Assembly: GCF_002776695.1 (NCBI RefSeq)
Contig: NZ_LFJC01000003.1
Span: 1,869,361 to 1,933,360 of the forward strand
Reading direction: 5' to 3'
DNA from: Bradyrhizobium nitroreducens
GTDB lineage: Bacteria > Pseudomonadota > Alphaproteobacteria > Rhizobiales > Xanthobacteraceae
DNA: 64,000 bases
Of this stretch, positions 29,622-38,562 are shown in pieces; position 1 is the stretch's first letter; the number at the start of each line of letters is the position of its first letter. The notes beneath the pieces are model-generated. The model saw nothing but the letters and a program-made list of their open reading frames with translations, had not been told where the DNA came from and made no database searches. A program made the translations under genes and the position numbers.

Positions 29622-29712
29622 GGCCTCGCTCCTCAAATCCCCACAAGCCAAACCGTCACGGGTCGAGAGCGGCGGCGCGCCGGCGCCGCCACTTCGAGCT
29701 ACCTCCGCGATC

Positions 29713-30084
29713 TCACCGGCGCCAGGCGGCGCCGATCAGGAAGCCGATCCCGAGCGCGAGGCCGACGGTCGCGAGCGGCCGTTGCGTGATCGCGTCTTCG
29801 AGCGTCTCCTCGATCGATCCGTAAGCCTCTTGGGCCGCATCCATCATGGCGCCGCCCCGCTCCGACACGTCGTCGATCGCGGTATCCATGTTCTCGCGCG
29901 CCTGGCGGTAGCCGCGACGGGCCTGCCTGCTCGTGGAATTGGCAAAACTGTTGAGCGCGTCGGTGATCTGGTCGGTGAGGGCGGCGATATCGCTTTTCAC
30001 GGCTGCTACATCCTTTTCGAGGCGTTCTCTGGTGGCTTTGTCGGTCCAGTCACTCATCCCGGCTTCGGTACTGGTCGCGGACAT
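29713..30084 (-). CDS. DUF883/ElaB-YqjD-like membrane-anchored protein
   Basis: 123 residues from the ATG at 30084 (GGAGCTCCCG upstream). The N-terminal two thirds are amphipathic helix with charged repeats (KDVAAVKSDIAALTDQITDAL), and the C-terminus has a single glycine-containing membrane helix (ATVGLALGIGFLIGAAWRR). Relatives such as YqjD/ElaB bind ribosomes at the inner membrane in stationary phase. An EcfG-type promoter lies immediately upstream, fitting a stress gene. Confidence 0.82.
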   Translation of the reverse strand: MSATSTEAGMSDWTDKATRERLEKDVAAVKSDIAALTDQITDALNSFANSTSRQARRGYRQARENMDTAIDDVSERGGAMMDAAQEAYGSIEETLEDAITQRPLATVGLALGIGFLIGAAWRR

Positions 30085-30122
30085 CGGGAGCTCCAAACTG
30101 TTGACGGCTGAGATAGCCGGAA

Positions 30123-30147
30123 AACGTTTCGTCACCGGGGAAGTTCC
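30123..30147 (-). promoter_or_regulatory. EcfG (general stress sigma) promoter of the DUF883 operon
   Basis: On the minus strand the sequence reads GGAAC, 16 bases, then CGTT, which is the consensus of the alphaproteobacterial general-stress sigma factor EcfG. It lies about 40 bp before the start at 30084, in the gap after the AI-2E-type permease. The match is exact at both boxes. Confidence 0.8.
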
Positions 30148-30162
30148 GTTTGCGGAAACCGG

Positions 30163-31275
30163 TCAGGCCTGCGGCAATTGCGGCGAATCCGACGGCAACA
30201 GATGCTCCTTGAGGATCAGCGCGACGATCAGCAGCGGAGACGACAGGAACGCGCCCATCGGGCCCCAGAGCCAGGTCCAGAACGCCAGCGCAAGCAGGAC
30301 TGCGAGTGCATTCAGCGCGAGCCGCCTGCCGATGATCGCCGGGGTGATGAAGTGCCCTTCCAGAAAGGTAAGACCGCCGAAGGCAAGTGCCGCCATCAGG
30401 CCGCCGCCGATGGTCGGAAAGGCAACCAACCCTACCACGACCAGCACCGCGAACATCGCGACCGGCCCGATGATCGGGATGAAGTTGAGCGCTGCTGCGA
30501 GCGCGCCGAGCCCGGCCGGATTGGGCATCCCGGTGAGCGCGCAGATGAGACCGGTGCCGACACCGACGCCGACGTTGATGAGCGTCACGGTCAGGAGATA
30601 ATTGCCGAGATGCACCTCGATCTCGTTGAGAATCCGGAGTGTGCGAAGCCGCGCGTCATGATCGCTGAAGATCATGATCATGGCGCGCCGCAGGTCGCGC
30701 CAGCTGGCGATGAACAGGATCAGGGTGACGAAGAACAGCAGGAATTCGGTAAAGGTCGGTGACAGGAATTCCAGGGTCGGCTGCACCCACTCGACCTTCG
30801 GCATCTGGAAGCTCGGCAACCCTTCCGAGCCGCCGATCATGGCTTGCGTCTCGCGCCACAGCGCAAGCGGCCGGTCGAACACGTGCATCTTGTCCTTGAG
30901 TTGCGCGCCGAGCTCCGGCAAGCGCGTGCTCCACTCCATCACCGGGGAGGCGATCAGCGCTACCACGAAAGCGACCACGGTGGTCCCCGCGGCCACGATC
31001 AGAGCGGCGCCCAGTCCGCGCGGGACCTTGTACCGCTCCAGAAAGCCCGCCGCCGGCGACAGCATGGTGCCGGTGACGAAGGCCATCACCACGGGCAGGA
31101 AGAAAGCCCTGCCAACGTAGAGCACGGTGACGAAGGCAATCAGCAGCAAGCCTGCAAGCGCAAAGGCGACGAACTCCGTGCGGCGGATGACCGGCGGCAG
31201 CTCACTGCGGCTGTCGGGAAGCGGATCGCCTTCGCTGTTGCCGGGACTCGGACGTTCACTCGGAAGGACGCGCAC
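30163..31275 (-). CDS. AI-2E/PerM-family membrane transporter
   Basis: 370 residues from the GTG at 31275, chosen for the GGGAGAGA 5 bp upstream. A longer frame is open upstream but has no ribosome site. Seven or eight transmembrane helices. The family C-terminal signature is visible (LIGGG-like: FPTIGGGLMAALAFGGLTFLEG, then EGHFITPAIIGRRLALNALAV and FLSSPLLIVALILKEHLL). Members export small molecules or ions; autoinducer-2 transport is shown for few. Convergence with stress genes gives no further hint. Confidence 0.88.
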   Translation of the reverse strand: MRVLPSERPSPGNSEGDPLPDSRSELPPVIRRTEFVAFALAGLLLIAFVTVLYVGRAFFLPVVMAFVTGTMLSPAAGFLERYKVPRGLGAALIVAAGTTVVAFVVALIASPVMEWSTRLPELGAQLKDKMHVFDRPLALWRETQAMIGGSEGLPSFQMPKVEWVQPTLEFLSPTFTEFLLFFVTLILFIASWRDLRRAMIMIFSDHDARLRTLRILNEIEVHLGNYLLTVTLINVGVGVGTGLICALTGMPNPAGLGALAAALNFIPIIGPVAMFAVLVVVGLVAFPTIGGGLMAALAFGGLTFLEGHFITPAIIGRRLALNALAVLLALAFWTWLWGPMGAFLSSPLLIVALILKEHLLPSDSPQLPQA

Positions 31276-31483
31276 AATCTCTCTCCCGCACGGAAGCCTC
31301 GTCCGCGCGCCCATTTGACGACCGATAATGCGCCAGAAGCGCGGCGGTTCCATCGCGGCATCGTGAAGCCGGGCTCGCTTGACTGTGACATGGCTGCCGC
31401 TCGCTGCACCGGAACTTGGGGCGCCCTCGCGGAGTTCATTGGACAGCGCATCACCCTGATGCACACACTTCACGGGGCAGCAC

Positions 31484-32260
31484 ATGACAAAGTTCTCTGC
31501 AGTCCGTCGCAGCTTTTCGCCGCGCGTCGTCACCGCATTCGCTCTTGCAACCGCTCTTCTCGCGGTGCCGTTCGGCGGCGCGAGCGCGCAGACGTTCGGC
31601 TATGCGCCGATACAGCCACAGGCCTACCCGCCGGACCAGGCGTATTCGCAGGGCGCGGTCAACGAGGCACCGCAGGCGGCCGATGAGGATGCCCAGCTGC
31701 CCGATCGCCTGCGCAAGCAAATTGTCGGCTTCGACCGCAGCGAGCCGGCCGGCACCATCGTGATCGACACCAACAACACCTATCTCTACTACGTGCTCGG
31801 CAACGGCCGCGCCATCCGCTATGGCGTCGGCGTCGGCCGTGAAGGCTTCACCTGGTCCGGCGTGCAGAGCGTCAGCCGCAAGGCGGAGTGGCCGGACTGG
31901 CATCCGCCGGCCGAGATGATTGCGCGCCAGCCTTATCTGCCGCGCTTCGTCGCCGGCGGTCCCGGCAATCCGCTCGGTGCGCGTGCGATGTATCTCGGCT
32001 CCAGCGAGTACCGCATCCACGGCACCAACGATCCCTCCACGATCGGCAAGTTCGTCTCCTCCGGTTGCATCCGCATGACCAACGAGGACGTCATCGACCT
32101 GTTCGGTCGCGTCAATGTCGGTGCCAAGGTCGTGGTGCTGCCGAAGAACGCTCCGCTGATGGCCAGAGGCGGCGACCCCGTGCGCAAGCGTCCGGCCGTG
32201 ACGACGCTGCCCTCGGGGCGGCAGGCGCTGAATATTTCGGCGCCATCGGCCGTCAACTAA
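31484..32260 (+). CDS. L,D-transpeptidase (YkuD family), periplasmic
   Basis: 258 residues with a signal peptide (TAFALATALLAVPFGGASAQ). A short proline/glutamine-rich linker precedes the YkuD catalytic domain. The active-site motif is complete: H in SSEYRIHGTNDPSTIG (near residue 180) and catalytic C195 in SSGCIRMTNED. These enzymes form 3-3 cross-links in peptidoglycan or attach outer-membrane proteins to it; beta-barrel tethering is known in alphaproteobacteria. The next gene (DUF2865) starts 20 bp later. Confidence 0.93.
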   Translation: MTKFSAVRRSFSPRVVTAFALATALLAVPFGGASAQTFGYAPIQPQAYPPDQAYSQGAVNEAPQAADEDAQLPDRLRKQIVGFDRSEPAGTIVIDTNNTYLYYVLGNGRAIRYGVGVGREGFTWSGVQSVSRKAEWPDWHPPAEMIARQPYLPRFVAGGPGNPLGARAMYLGSSEYRIHGTNDPSTIGKFVSSGCIRMTNEDVIDLFGRVNVGAKVVVLPKNAPLMARGGDPVRKRPAVTTLPSGRQALNISAPSAVN

Positions 32261-32280
32261 GTCGGATTGAGTGAGGTCAC

Positions 32281-32931
32281 ATGAGCAGACGCCTGATTGG
32301 CAAAGTGGCTGGCGGTGCGGCGATCCTGATCGTCGTCTCCGCCGGGCTGGCATTGTCGCCAGCGGCACATGCGGAGGATTTCTTCTCGGCTCTGTTTGGC
32401 GGCTTCCGGATGCGGCCGCCGCCGGAGATCCGGGTGCCGTTCCCCAATGACGACATGCCGCGATACGACGCGCCGCGCCAACGGGCCTCCTATGGCGGCG
32501 GCACCGCCTATTGCGTGCGTGGCTGCGATGGCCGCTACTTCCCGGCGCAAGGCAATGATGCCGAGAGCAAGGCGCAATCCTGCAAGAGCTTCTGCCCGGC
32601 TTCCGAAACCTCGCTGGTCTATGGCGGCGACATCGACGACGCCACCTCGGATAAGGGAAAACCCTATTCCGAAATGCCGAACGCGTATCGCTATCGCAAT
32701 GAGATCGTCGCGGGCTGCACCTGCAACGGCAAGGATCCGGTCGGGCTCGCTCAGGTCAAGGTCGAGGACGATCCCACCCTGCGCAGGGGTGACATCGTCG
32801 CCAGTGCCGACGGCCTCGTGGTCGCCAACCGCAATGCCAACGACCGCCGCGGCGTCGCGATGAATTTCTCGCCGCTGCCGGACTCGGTGCGCGCCAAATT
32901 CCGCCAGGTGCCGGTGGTGGCGAAGGAATAG
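32281..32931 (+). CDS. DUF2865 secreted protein
   Basis: 216 residues. A signal peptide (hydrophobic residues about 10-30, ending AHA) leads into a domain with regular cysteines: YCVRGCDGRYFP, CKSFCPAS, and GCTCNG. Together they suggest at least two disulfides outside the cytoplasm. It matches the conserved family DUF2865, of unknown function and widespread in Rhizobiales. It follows the L,D-transpeptidase closely, so a cell-wall role is a reasonable guess. Confidence 0.82.
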   Translation: MSRRLIGKVAGGAAILIVVSAGLALSPAAHAEDFFSALFGGFRMRPPPEIRVPFPNDDMPRYDAPRQRASYGGGTAYCVRGCDGRYFPAQGNDAESKAQSCKSFCPASETSLVYGGDIDDATSDKGKPYSEMPNAYRYRNEIVAGCTCNGKDPVGLAQVKVEDDPTLRRGDIVASADGLVVANRNANDRRGVAMNFSPLPDSVRAKFRQVPVVAKE

Positions 32932-32980
32932 GCGCGCGGGTGTCGGCTGATTTGCCGGCGCTGGCCGCCCCACAAACACC

Positions 32981-33136
32981 GTCATCCCGGACGAGCGAAA
33001 CGCAGATCCGGGATCCCAGCGCGAGCGCTTGCGCTCGTCGCGATAGCCACAGGATTGGATTTGGCGAAGACTCGTGGTTGCCGGCTCGTGCCAAACCACT
33101 CCCCGGGGTTAGGATCCCCGCGTTCGCGGGGATGAC
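32981..33136. repeat. Degenerate hairpin repeat region after DUF2865
   Basis: Begins GTCATCCCGG and ends CGGGGATGAC; arms are GC-rich and complementary with interruptions. Inside are further short inverted units (GATCCGGGATCC-type; GGATCCCCGCG near the end). This resembles the intergenic repeats at 20559, 38443, 50122 and 57133. No gene is seen in the 244-bp gap. Confidence 0.65.
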
Positions 33137-33175
33137 ACGGGAGCTTGTGGCGCGAGCCGAAGGCCGCCCCCGGCC

Positions 33176-35269
33176 TTACGCCGCGCGGATCTTGCCCAGG
33201 AAGTCGCTGACCTCGTGGCCGAGCTGGCGGCTCTGGGTCTCCAGCATTTCGGATGCCTGCTTCACATTGTCGGCGGCCGCGGCGGCAGCATCCGCATCGG
33301 CTTTGACGCCGGTAATGTTGTCCGACACGTTCTTGGTGCCCTGAGCCGCATATTGGGTGCTGCGGGTGATCTCCTGGGTCGCCGCGCCCTGCTCCTGCAC
33401 GGCGGCGGCAATCGCGGTCGCAACTTCGTTCACTTCGCCGATGATGCCGCCGATGGTCTGGATCGCGTTGATGGCATCGCCGGCGACCTTCTGGATGTCG
33501 GCGATCTGCTCGGAGATTTCCTCGGTCGCCTTCGCCGTCTGGCTAGCCAGCGATTTCACCTCGGAGGCCACCACGGCAAAGCCGCGGCCGGCCTCGCCGG
33601 CGCGCGCGGCTTCGATGGTGGCGTTGAGCGCGAGCAGGTTGGTCTGTGCCGCGATGGTGTTGATGAGCCCGACGACCTCGCCGATGCGGCCCGCCGACTT
33701 TGCCAGCCCCTGCACGGTGCCGTCGGTCTCGCGCGCCTGCGCGACGGCGCGGCCGGCGATGCCCGCGGCATGGGCTGCCTGCTGGCTGATGTCGTTGATC
33801 GAGGCCGAGAGCTCTTCGGCGGCCGCGGCCACGCTGTCGACGCTCATCGAGGCGTCGTTGGAAGCCTTGCCGGCGACCTGCACGCGGTCGTTGGTCTGGC
33901 GCGACACGGCGGAGAGGTCACCGGATGTCTTGCGCATCTCGCCGGAGGCATCGCTCAATTCGCCGAGCGTCTTGCGCACGGCGCCCTCGAACTCGCCGAC
34001 ATAGGCTTCGACGGCGCGCTGGCGTGCGATCGCGCCGGCATTGCGCTCGCGCTCCTGCTGTTCGATCCTCAACTTGTCGGTGGCCTGCTGCTTGAAGGTT
34101 TCCAGCGCGCCGGCAAGCGCGCCGATCTCGTCCTGCCGATCGAGATAGCCACTGTCGACGGCAAGATCGCCGCCCGCAACTTTCAGCATGGCGTCGCGGA
34201 TCGTGTTGAGAGGACGGATCACGCGGCGGCTGACCAGCATGATCGCGCCTGCGGCAAGTCCGATGGCGAGCGCAAGCAGCACGAGCTGCACGAGCAGCGC
34301 GCGCAATGCGGCGCCGCGCTGCTCCAGCGTATGGACCTTGGCGGCGTCGAGAGCGGCTTCCGCCACCGCGACCGCGCTGGACAGGCGGCCGACGGTGAGC
34401 GGGCTCCACTGATTGGCCGTCATCTCGGCCTTCTCGCCCTTGACCAGCGTGTCAGCGAGGCGGTCCCGCAGGGTCAGATATTGCGGCTCGAAATAGGCGG
34501 TCTTGGCAGAGGCCAGGGCGGAGGCGAGCGCGGGCGGCAACTGCATTCCCGAAGTCGACAACTCCAGCGCCTTCCACATCGCCGACGTGCCGCCGACATG
34601 CTGGGTGTAGTTGTTGCGGGCTTCGGGTGTGATCTTGCCGGCGGCAAGACCGGTCGAGACGATCAGCGAAGCTTCTCCCGCGGTGTTGCGGAGCAGCCAG
34701 GCATTCTGCTTGATCGACAGCAGCTGGTCGATCGTGGCGTCCTGGTGGTTGACGGTGGCGGCGAGGGCGTTCGAAAGCTTGTCGAGCGTGTCGAGCAGGC
34801 CCTGCGTCGTCTCCATATAGGCCTTCGGCAGGCCGGCGCGACGCTGGTCCTTCGGTTTGACGACGTCCTCCCAGAACTGCTTCTGCTGCTCGCTCGCCGA
34901 TTTGTAGAGGCGCGCGAACTCCGGCACCAGCGCGACGGATTGCGGAAAGTCCATCGCCGGCAGCAGCTCCAGCGCGTGCGCCATCGCCGGCATCTCGGCG
35001 TCGCGGATCGCCCGCAGATATTTCTCGATCTCCGCGTCCATTGGCTCGGTCGAGTTGAGGAGCCGGTTGGTGGTCGAACGGTCGGTGCGCAGATTGTGCA
35101 TCGCCTTGAACAGGTCCGCGGACGCATCCGTAATCTGGGAGATGCGGGTGGCGGTCCTCAACCGATCCCAGGACTCGTGGGCGGTGAGCGAGAGCGCGAT
35201 CACCACGCAGGCCGACGTGATTGCGATTACCGCCTTCAGCAACGCGGATACGGTCAGACGATTGAGCAT
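33176..35269 (-). CDS. Methyl-accepting chemotaxis protein
   Basis: 697 residues from the ATG at 35269 (GGGGGATTTCG upstream). An N-terminal membrane helix is followed by a long helical periplasmic sensor region (about 40-330), with a four-helix-bundle look and no clear Cache fold. Then come a second helix ([21 protein letters not shown]), a HAMP domain, and a signalling domain. The hairpin tip is visible ([40 protein letters not shown] region, residues about 530-575). Near the C-terminus is a glutamine/glutamate-rich adaptation stretch. Ligand unknown. Confidence 0.95.
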   Translation of the reverse strand: MLNRLTVSALLKAVIAITSACVVIALSLTAHESWDRLRTATRISQITDASADLFKAMHNLRTDRSTTNRLLNSTEPMDAEIEKYLRAIRDAEMPAMAHALELLPAMDFPQSVALVPEFARLYKSASEQQKQFWEDVVKPKDQRRAGLPKAYMETTQGLLDTLDKLSNALAATVNHQDATIDQLLSIKQNAWLLRNTAGEASLIVSTGLAAGKITPEARNNYTQHVGGTSAMWKALELSTSGMQLPPALASALASAKTAYFEPQYLTLRDRLADTLVKGEKAEMTANQWSPLTVGRLSSAVAVAEAALDAAKVHTLEQRGAALRALLVQLVLLALAIGLAAGAIMLVSRRVIRPLNTIRDAMLKVAGGDLAVDSGYLDRQDEIGALAGALETFKQQATDKLRIEQQERERNAGAIARQRAVEAYVGEFEGAVRKTLGELSDASGEMRKTSGDLSAVSRQTNDRVQVAGKASNDASMSVDSVAAAAEELSASINDISQQAAHAAGIAGRAVAQARETDGTVQGLAKSAGRIGEVVGLINTIAAQTNLLALNATIEAARAGEAGRGFAVVASEVKSLASQTAKATEEISEQIADIQKVAGDAINAIQTIGGIIGEVNEVATAIAAAVQEQGAATQEITRSTQYAAQGTKNVSDNITGVKADADAAAAAADNVKQASEMLETQSRQLGHEVSDFLGKIRAA

Positions 35270-35474
35270 CGAAATCCCCCCAAGTCCCATGTCCAAAATC
35301 AGAAGACGCCCGGCAACATCGAGACATTGGGCGCAGCAGGTCGACAATCGCATGCCATTCGGGGTGCAACACCCGCATGGTTTCTGCATCTGAGAGCAAA
35401 AGGGTAAAGTTTTAGGCGCCCGGCGGCCCTGTAGAAATACGGAATTACTAGAAGTTGCAACGGGTTGCCTGTGC

Positions 35475-35499
35475 GGAACCAGGGCGCGTGACAGGAGTT
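35475..35499 (+). promoter_or_regulatory. Near-EcfG promoter in front of a small membrane protein gene
   Basis: GGAAC, 16 bases, AGTT: the -35 is exact and the -10 differs from CGTT by one base. It lies about 40 bp before the start of the 51-residue protein. Confidence 0.5.
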
Positions 35500-35537
35500 A
35501 GAGCAGGGATCGCAATTTTGCCTGAGGGGGTATCCCG

Positions 35538-35693
35538 ATGCTGGTGGGCGTGCTCGTCACTTTTCTCGTCGTTATTCTCGTCCTCTATCTCATCAACATG
35601 TTGCCGATGGACGGCCGCGCCAAGCAGATCGCGCGCGTGATCGTCATCATCATCGGCATCGTGTCGTTGTTGAAATATCTCGCGGTGTTCTAG
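35538..35693 (+). CDS. 51-residue two-helix membrane protein (Thivi_2564-like)
   Basis: A short gene from the ATG at 35538 to TAG at 35691. Two transmembrane helices (LVGVLVTFLVVILVLYLI and RVIVIIIGIVSLLKYLAVF) are joined by a polar loop MLPMDGRAKQIA. It resembles small two-helix proteins annotated Thivi_2564 family. A GAGGGGGTATCCCG upstream can act as a ribosome site and an EcfG-like promoter lies before it. Function unknown; stress control is inferred. Confidence 0.72.
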   Translation: MLVGVLVTFLVVILVLYLINMLPMDGRAKQIARVIVIIIGIVSLLKYLAVF

Positions 35694-35704
35694 CGACGGT
35701 CACG

Positions 35705-35733
35705 TAGCCCGGATGAGCGAGCCGTCCGGGCTA
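35705..35733. repeat. Short hairpin repeat
   Basis: TAGCCCGGA and TCCGGGCTA, perfect 9-bp arms around an 11-base loop, 11 bp after the small membrane protein stop. A short unit of a kind common in Bradyrhizobium intergenic DNA; may serve as a terminator for the upstream gene. Confidence 0.6.
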
Positions 35734-35740
35734 TCTGCAA

Positions 35741-35770
35741 CAAAAAGCCCCGGCTTTCGCCGGGGCTTCG
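35741..35770 (-). terminator. Hairpin terminator downstream of csbD
   Basis: AGCCCCGGC, TTTC loop, GCCGGGGCT, with an A run on the left that becomes a T run on the minus strand. It lies 11 bp past the csbD stop (35781). A similar stem follows at 36064-36091. Confidence 0.75.
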
Positions 35771-35780
35771 TTCGTGCCGC

Positions 35781-35981
35781 TCAGTGCAGCCCCTTGAGCC
35801 AGTCGTCGACGTCCTGACGAACCTGGTCCTTGGCCTTGCCGTAGCGTTCCTGGAGCCGGCCCTCGAGCTGCTCGCGGCGTCCCTCGATCAGTGTGAGGTC
35901 GTCGTCGGTGAGCTTGGCCCACTTCTCCTTCGCCGATCCCTTGAACTGCTTCCAGTTTCCTTCGATCCGATTCCAGTCCAT
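35781..35981 (-). CDS. CsbD-family stress protein
   Basis: About 66 residues from the ATG at 35981, chosen because GGGAG lies 6 bp upstream; a start two codons earlier (35987) is too close to it. Typical CsbD sequence: MDWNRIEGNWKQFKGSAKEK, then a repeated amphipathic helix ending WLKGL. CsbD proteins are small hydrophilic stress-induced proteins of unknown mechanism. The gene is bracketed by two hairpin terminators and has an EcfG promoter. Confidence 0.93.
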   Translation of the reverse strand: MDWNRIEGNWKQFKGSAKEKWAKLTDDDLTLIEGRREQLEGRLQERYGKAKDQVRQDVDDWLKGLH

Positions 35982-36010
35982 GACCATCTCCCACGGGTTG
36001 ATGGCCGGAC

Positions 36011-36035
36011 AACGCGAGGCGCGCTCAGCCGTTCC
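36011..36035 (-). promoter_or_regulatory. EcfG (general stress sigma) promoter of csbD
   Basis: On the minus strand: GGAAC, 16 bases, CGTT. Both boxes match exactly. It lies 30 bp before the csbD start, a suitable leader length. Confidence 0.85.
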
Positions 36036-36063
36036 GCGGCGCGCCGCGACGTTTCGTCAACAA

Positions 36064-36091
36064 AAAAGCCCCGGCTCGCGCCGGGGCTTTT
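36064..36091 (-). terminator. Hairpin terminator downstream of malate synthase
   Basis: AAAAGCCCCGGC, TCGC loop, GCCGGGGCTTTT: a perfect 12-bp stem with A/T ends, 20 bp past the glcB stop. On the minus strand the T run follows the stem. It separates glcB from csbD. Confidence 0.85.
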
Positions 36092-36110
36092 GACATTGCC
36101 GTGACTTCCC

Positions 36111-38276
36111 TCAGCCGAGCGCCTTGGCCTCGCGGCGGCGGGCGGTGAGGATGTATTCGGTGTAGCCGTTCGGCTGCTCGCGGCCCTTGAAGATGAGATC
36201 GCAGGCGGCCTTGAAGGCGACGCCGTCGAAGGCCGGCGCCATCGGCTTGTAGATGGCATCGCCGGCATTCTGCTTGTCGACGACGACGGCCATGCGCTTC
36301 AGCGATTCCATCACCTGCGCTTCCGTGATCACGCCCTGATGCAGCCAGTTGGCGAGATGCTGGCTGGAGATGCGCAAGGTCGCGCGGTCTTCCATCAGGC
36401 CGACATCGTGGATGTCGGGCACCTTGGAGCAGCCGACGCCCTGGTCGATCCAGCGCACGACGTAGCCCAGAATGCCCTGGCAGTTGTTGTCGATCTCCTG
36501 CTTGACGTCGTCGGGCGCCCAGTTCGACTTCGACACCGGAATGGTGAGGATGTCTTCGAGCTTGGCGCGCGGTCCGCCCTTGGTCAGCTCCTGCTGGCGC
36601 GCGGTCACGTTGACCTGGTGATAGTGCAGCGCGTGCAGCGTCGCCGCGGTCGGCGAGGGAACCCAGGCGGTGGTGGCGCCGGCCTGCGGATGGCCGAGCT
36701 TCTGGGCAAGCATGTCCGCCATCTTGTCGGGCGCGGCCCACATGCCCTTGCCGATCTGGGCGTGGCCCGGAAGGCCACAGGTCAGGCCCATGTCGACGTT
36801 CCAGTCCTCATAGGCCTTGATCCAGGCCTGCGCCTTCATCTCGTTCTTGCGGATCATCGGGCCCGCTTCCATCGAGGTGTGGATCTCGTCGCCGGTACGG
36901 TCGAGGAAGCCGGTGTTGATGAACATGATGCGCATGGAGGCGCGCTGGATGCAGGCCTTGAGGTTGACGGTGGTGCGCCGCTCCTCGTCCATGATGCCGA
37001 CCTTGAGCGTGTTCTCGGGCAGCGAGAGCATCTTCTCGACGCGGTCGAACAGCTCGCAGGTCAGCGACACCTCGTCCGGACCATGCATCTTCGGCTTGAC
37101 GATATAGGCCGATCCGGTGCGGCTGTTCTTGACCTTCGAGTTGCCCTTGAGGTCGTGGATCGCCAGCAGGCCCGAGACCGCGGCGTCGAGCAGGCCCTCG
37201 GGGACCTCTTCGCCCTTCTCGTCCAGCACCGCGTCGGTGAACATGTGGTGACCGCAATTGCGCATCAAGAGCAGGCTGCGGCCGTGCAGCTTGAGCTCGC
37301 CCTTGCCGTCGGGGGTCTTGTAGGAGCGGTCGGCGTTGAGCGAGCGCGTCAGCGTCTTGCCGCCCTTCTCGAAGTCGGCCGACAGCGTGCCGTTCATCAG
37401 GCCGAGCGTGTTGCGGTAGACCAGCACCTTGTCTTCGGCATCGACCGCGGCGACCGAGTCCTCCATGTCGAGGATGGTGGAGACCGCGGACTCCATGATC
37501 ATGTCGGCGACGCCGGCCGGATCGTCCTTGCCGATCGCGCTGCTGCGGTCGATCCTGACCTCGACATGCAGGCCGTTGTTGACGAGCAGCACTGCGCTCG
37601 GGGAAGCCGCATCGCCCTGGAAGCCCGCGAATTGCGCGGCGTTCTTCAGCGCGGTGGCATTGCCGCTCTTCAGTTTCACCGCGAGCTGGCCTGCGACGAC
37701 GCTATAGGCGGTGACGTCGGTGTGGCTGCCGGTCGCCAGCGGCACGGCGGCATCGAGGAACGCCTTGGCCTTGGCGATCACCTTGTCGCCGCGCGCCTTG
37801 TTGTAGCCCTTGCCACTCTCGGACGGATCATGCGGGATTGCGTCGGTGCCGTAGAAGGCGTCATAGAGCGAGCCCCAGCGCGCGTTCGCCGCGTTCAGCG
37901 CATAGCGCGCGTTGGTGAGGGGCACGACGAGCTGCGGGCCGCAGATCTTGCCGATTTCCTCGTCCACATTCGCAGTCTCGACCTTCTGCGTCGCCGGCTC
38001 CGGCACGAGATAGCCGATCTCCTTCAGGAAGGCGGTATAGGCGTTGAGGTCGAACGCCTTACCCTTGTTGGCACGGTGCCAGTCGTCGATCTTGGCCTGC
38101 AGCGTGTCGCGCACGGCCAGCAGCGCGCGGTTCTTCGGCCCGAGGTCCTTGATGATGGCGGCAACCCCGGCCCAGAACGCGTCCGGCGTGATCCCCGTCT
38201 TCGGGGCCGCTTCCTTGGCGATGAAGTCAAACAGGACGGGGGCGATCTTCAATCCGTGGGCGTCGACGCGTTTCAT
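36111..38276 (-). CDS. glcB: Malate synthase G
   Basis: 721 residues from the ATG at 38276, the usual size of the monomeric G isoform. It condenses glyoxylate with acetyl-CoA to malate. Recognisable segments: [20 protein letters not shown] at the start, [58 protein letters not shown], and the region [20 protein letters not shown]. The catalytic Arg/Glu/Asp set of the family lies within these. Upstream is a gene-poor 280 bp. No other glyoxylate-cycle gene is nearby. Confidence 0.97.
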   Translation of the reverse strand: MKRVDAHGLKIAPVLFDFIAKEAAPKTGITPDAFWAGVAAIIKDLGPKNRALLAVRDTLQAKIDDWHRANKGKAFDLNAYTAFLKEIGYLVPEPATQKVETANVDEEIGKICGPQLVVPLTNARYALNAANARWGSLYDAFYGTDAIPHDPSESGKGYNKARGDKVIAKAKAFLDAAVPLATGSHTDVTAYSVVAGQLAVKLKSGNATALKNAAQFAGFQGDAASPSAVLLVNNGLHVEVRIDRSSAIGKDDPAGVADMIMESAVSTILDMEDSVAAVDAEDKVLVYRNTLGLMNGTLSADFEKGGKTLTRSLNADRSYKTPDGKGELKLHGRSLLLMRNCGHHMFTDAVLDEKGEEVPEGLLDAAVSGLLAIHDLKGNSKVKNSRTGSAYIVKPKMHGPDEVSLTCELFDRVEKMLSLPENTLKVGIMDEERRTTVNLKACIQRASMRIMFINTGFLDRTGDEIHTSMEAGPMIRKNEMKAQAWIKAYEDWNVDMGLTCGLPGHAQIGKGMWAAPDKMADMLAQKLGHPQAGATTAWVPSPTAATLHALHYHQVNVTARQQELTKGGPRAKLEDILTIPVSKSNWAPDDVKQEIDNNCQGILGYVVRWIDQGVGCSKVPDIHDVGLMEDRATLRISSQHLANWLHQGVITEAQVMESLKRMAVVVDKQNAGDAIYKPMAPAFDGVAFKAACDLIFKGREQPNGYTEYILTARRREAKALG

Positions 38277-38442
38277 GATGGGCTTTCTTGTTGGAAATGG
38301 CTGTTTTTGGCTGCTTTTGACCCGACAGCAGCAAAATGCGCCCATCGAGGGCGGCTTTCGGGGCCCTATTAGCCCCAAAATCGGGGCGGTGAGAAGACCC
38401 ACATAAGTTGTCAAAATGTCAAGGAGGTGTCCGGCACACAGC

Positions 38443-38545
38443 CGTCATTCCCCGCGAAAGCGGGGAATCCAGTACGCCGCGGCTTCTCAATATCCCAACG
38501 CCGTCTCTGGAATACTGGGTCGCCCGGTCAAGCCGGGCGACGACA
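38443..38545. repeat. Hairpin repeat pair between glcB and cysNC
   Basis: Two hairpins: GTCATTCCCCGCG, AAAG, CGGGGAAT (left) and CGCCCGG, TCAAG-type loop, CCGGGCG (right), with outer ends GTCATTCC and GACGAC. Similar in style to the repeats at 20559 and 57133. No gene is seen in 38277-38562; promoter signals for glcB (minus strand) are expected there but not clear. Confidence 0.6.
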
Positions 38546-38562
38546 GCGGAGGGCGGGCGGCC

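Noticed and set aside
31411..31436. EcfG promoter before the L,D-transpeptidase (GGAAC, 17 bases, AGTT)
   Set aside because: One mismatch and a different spacing, in a GC-rich stretch where GGAAC occurs by chance; too weak to list.
33215..35407. 730-residue plus-strand frame over the chemoreceptor
   Set aside because: Antisense shadow of the well-supported methyl-accepting protein on minus.
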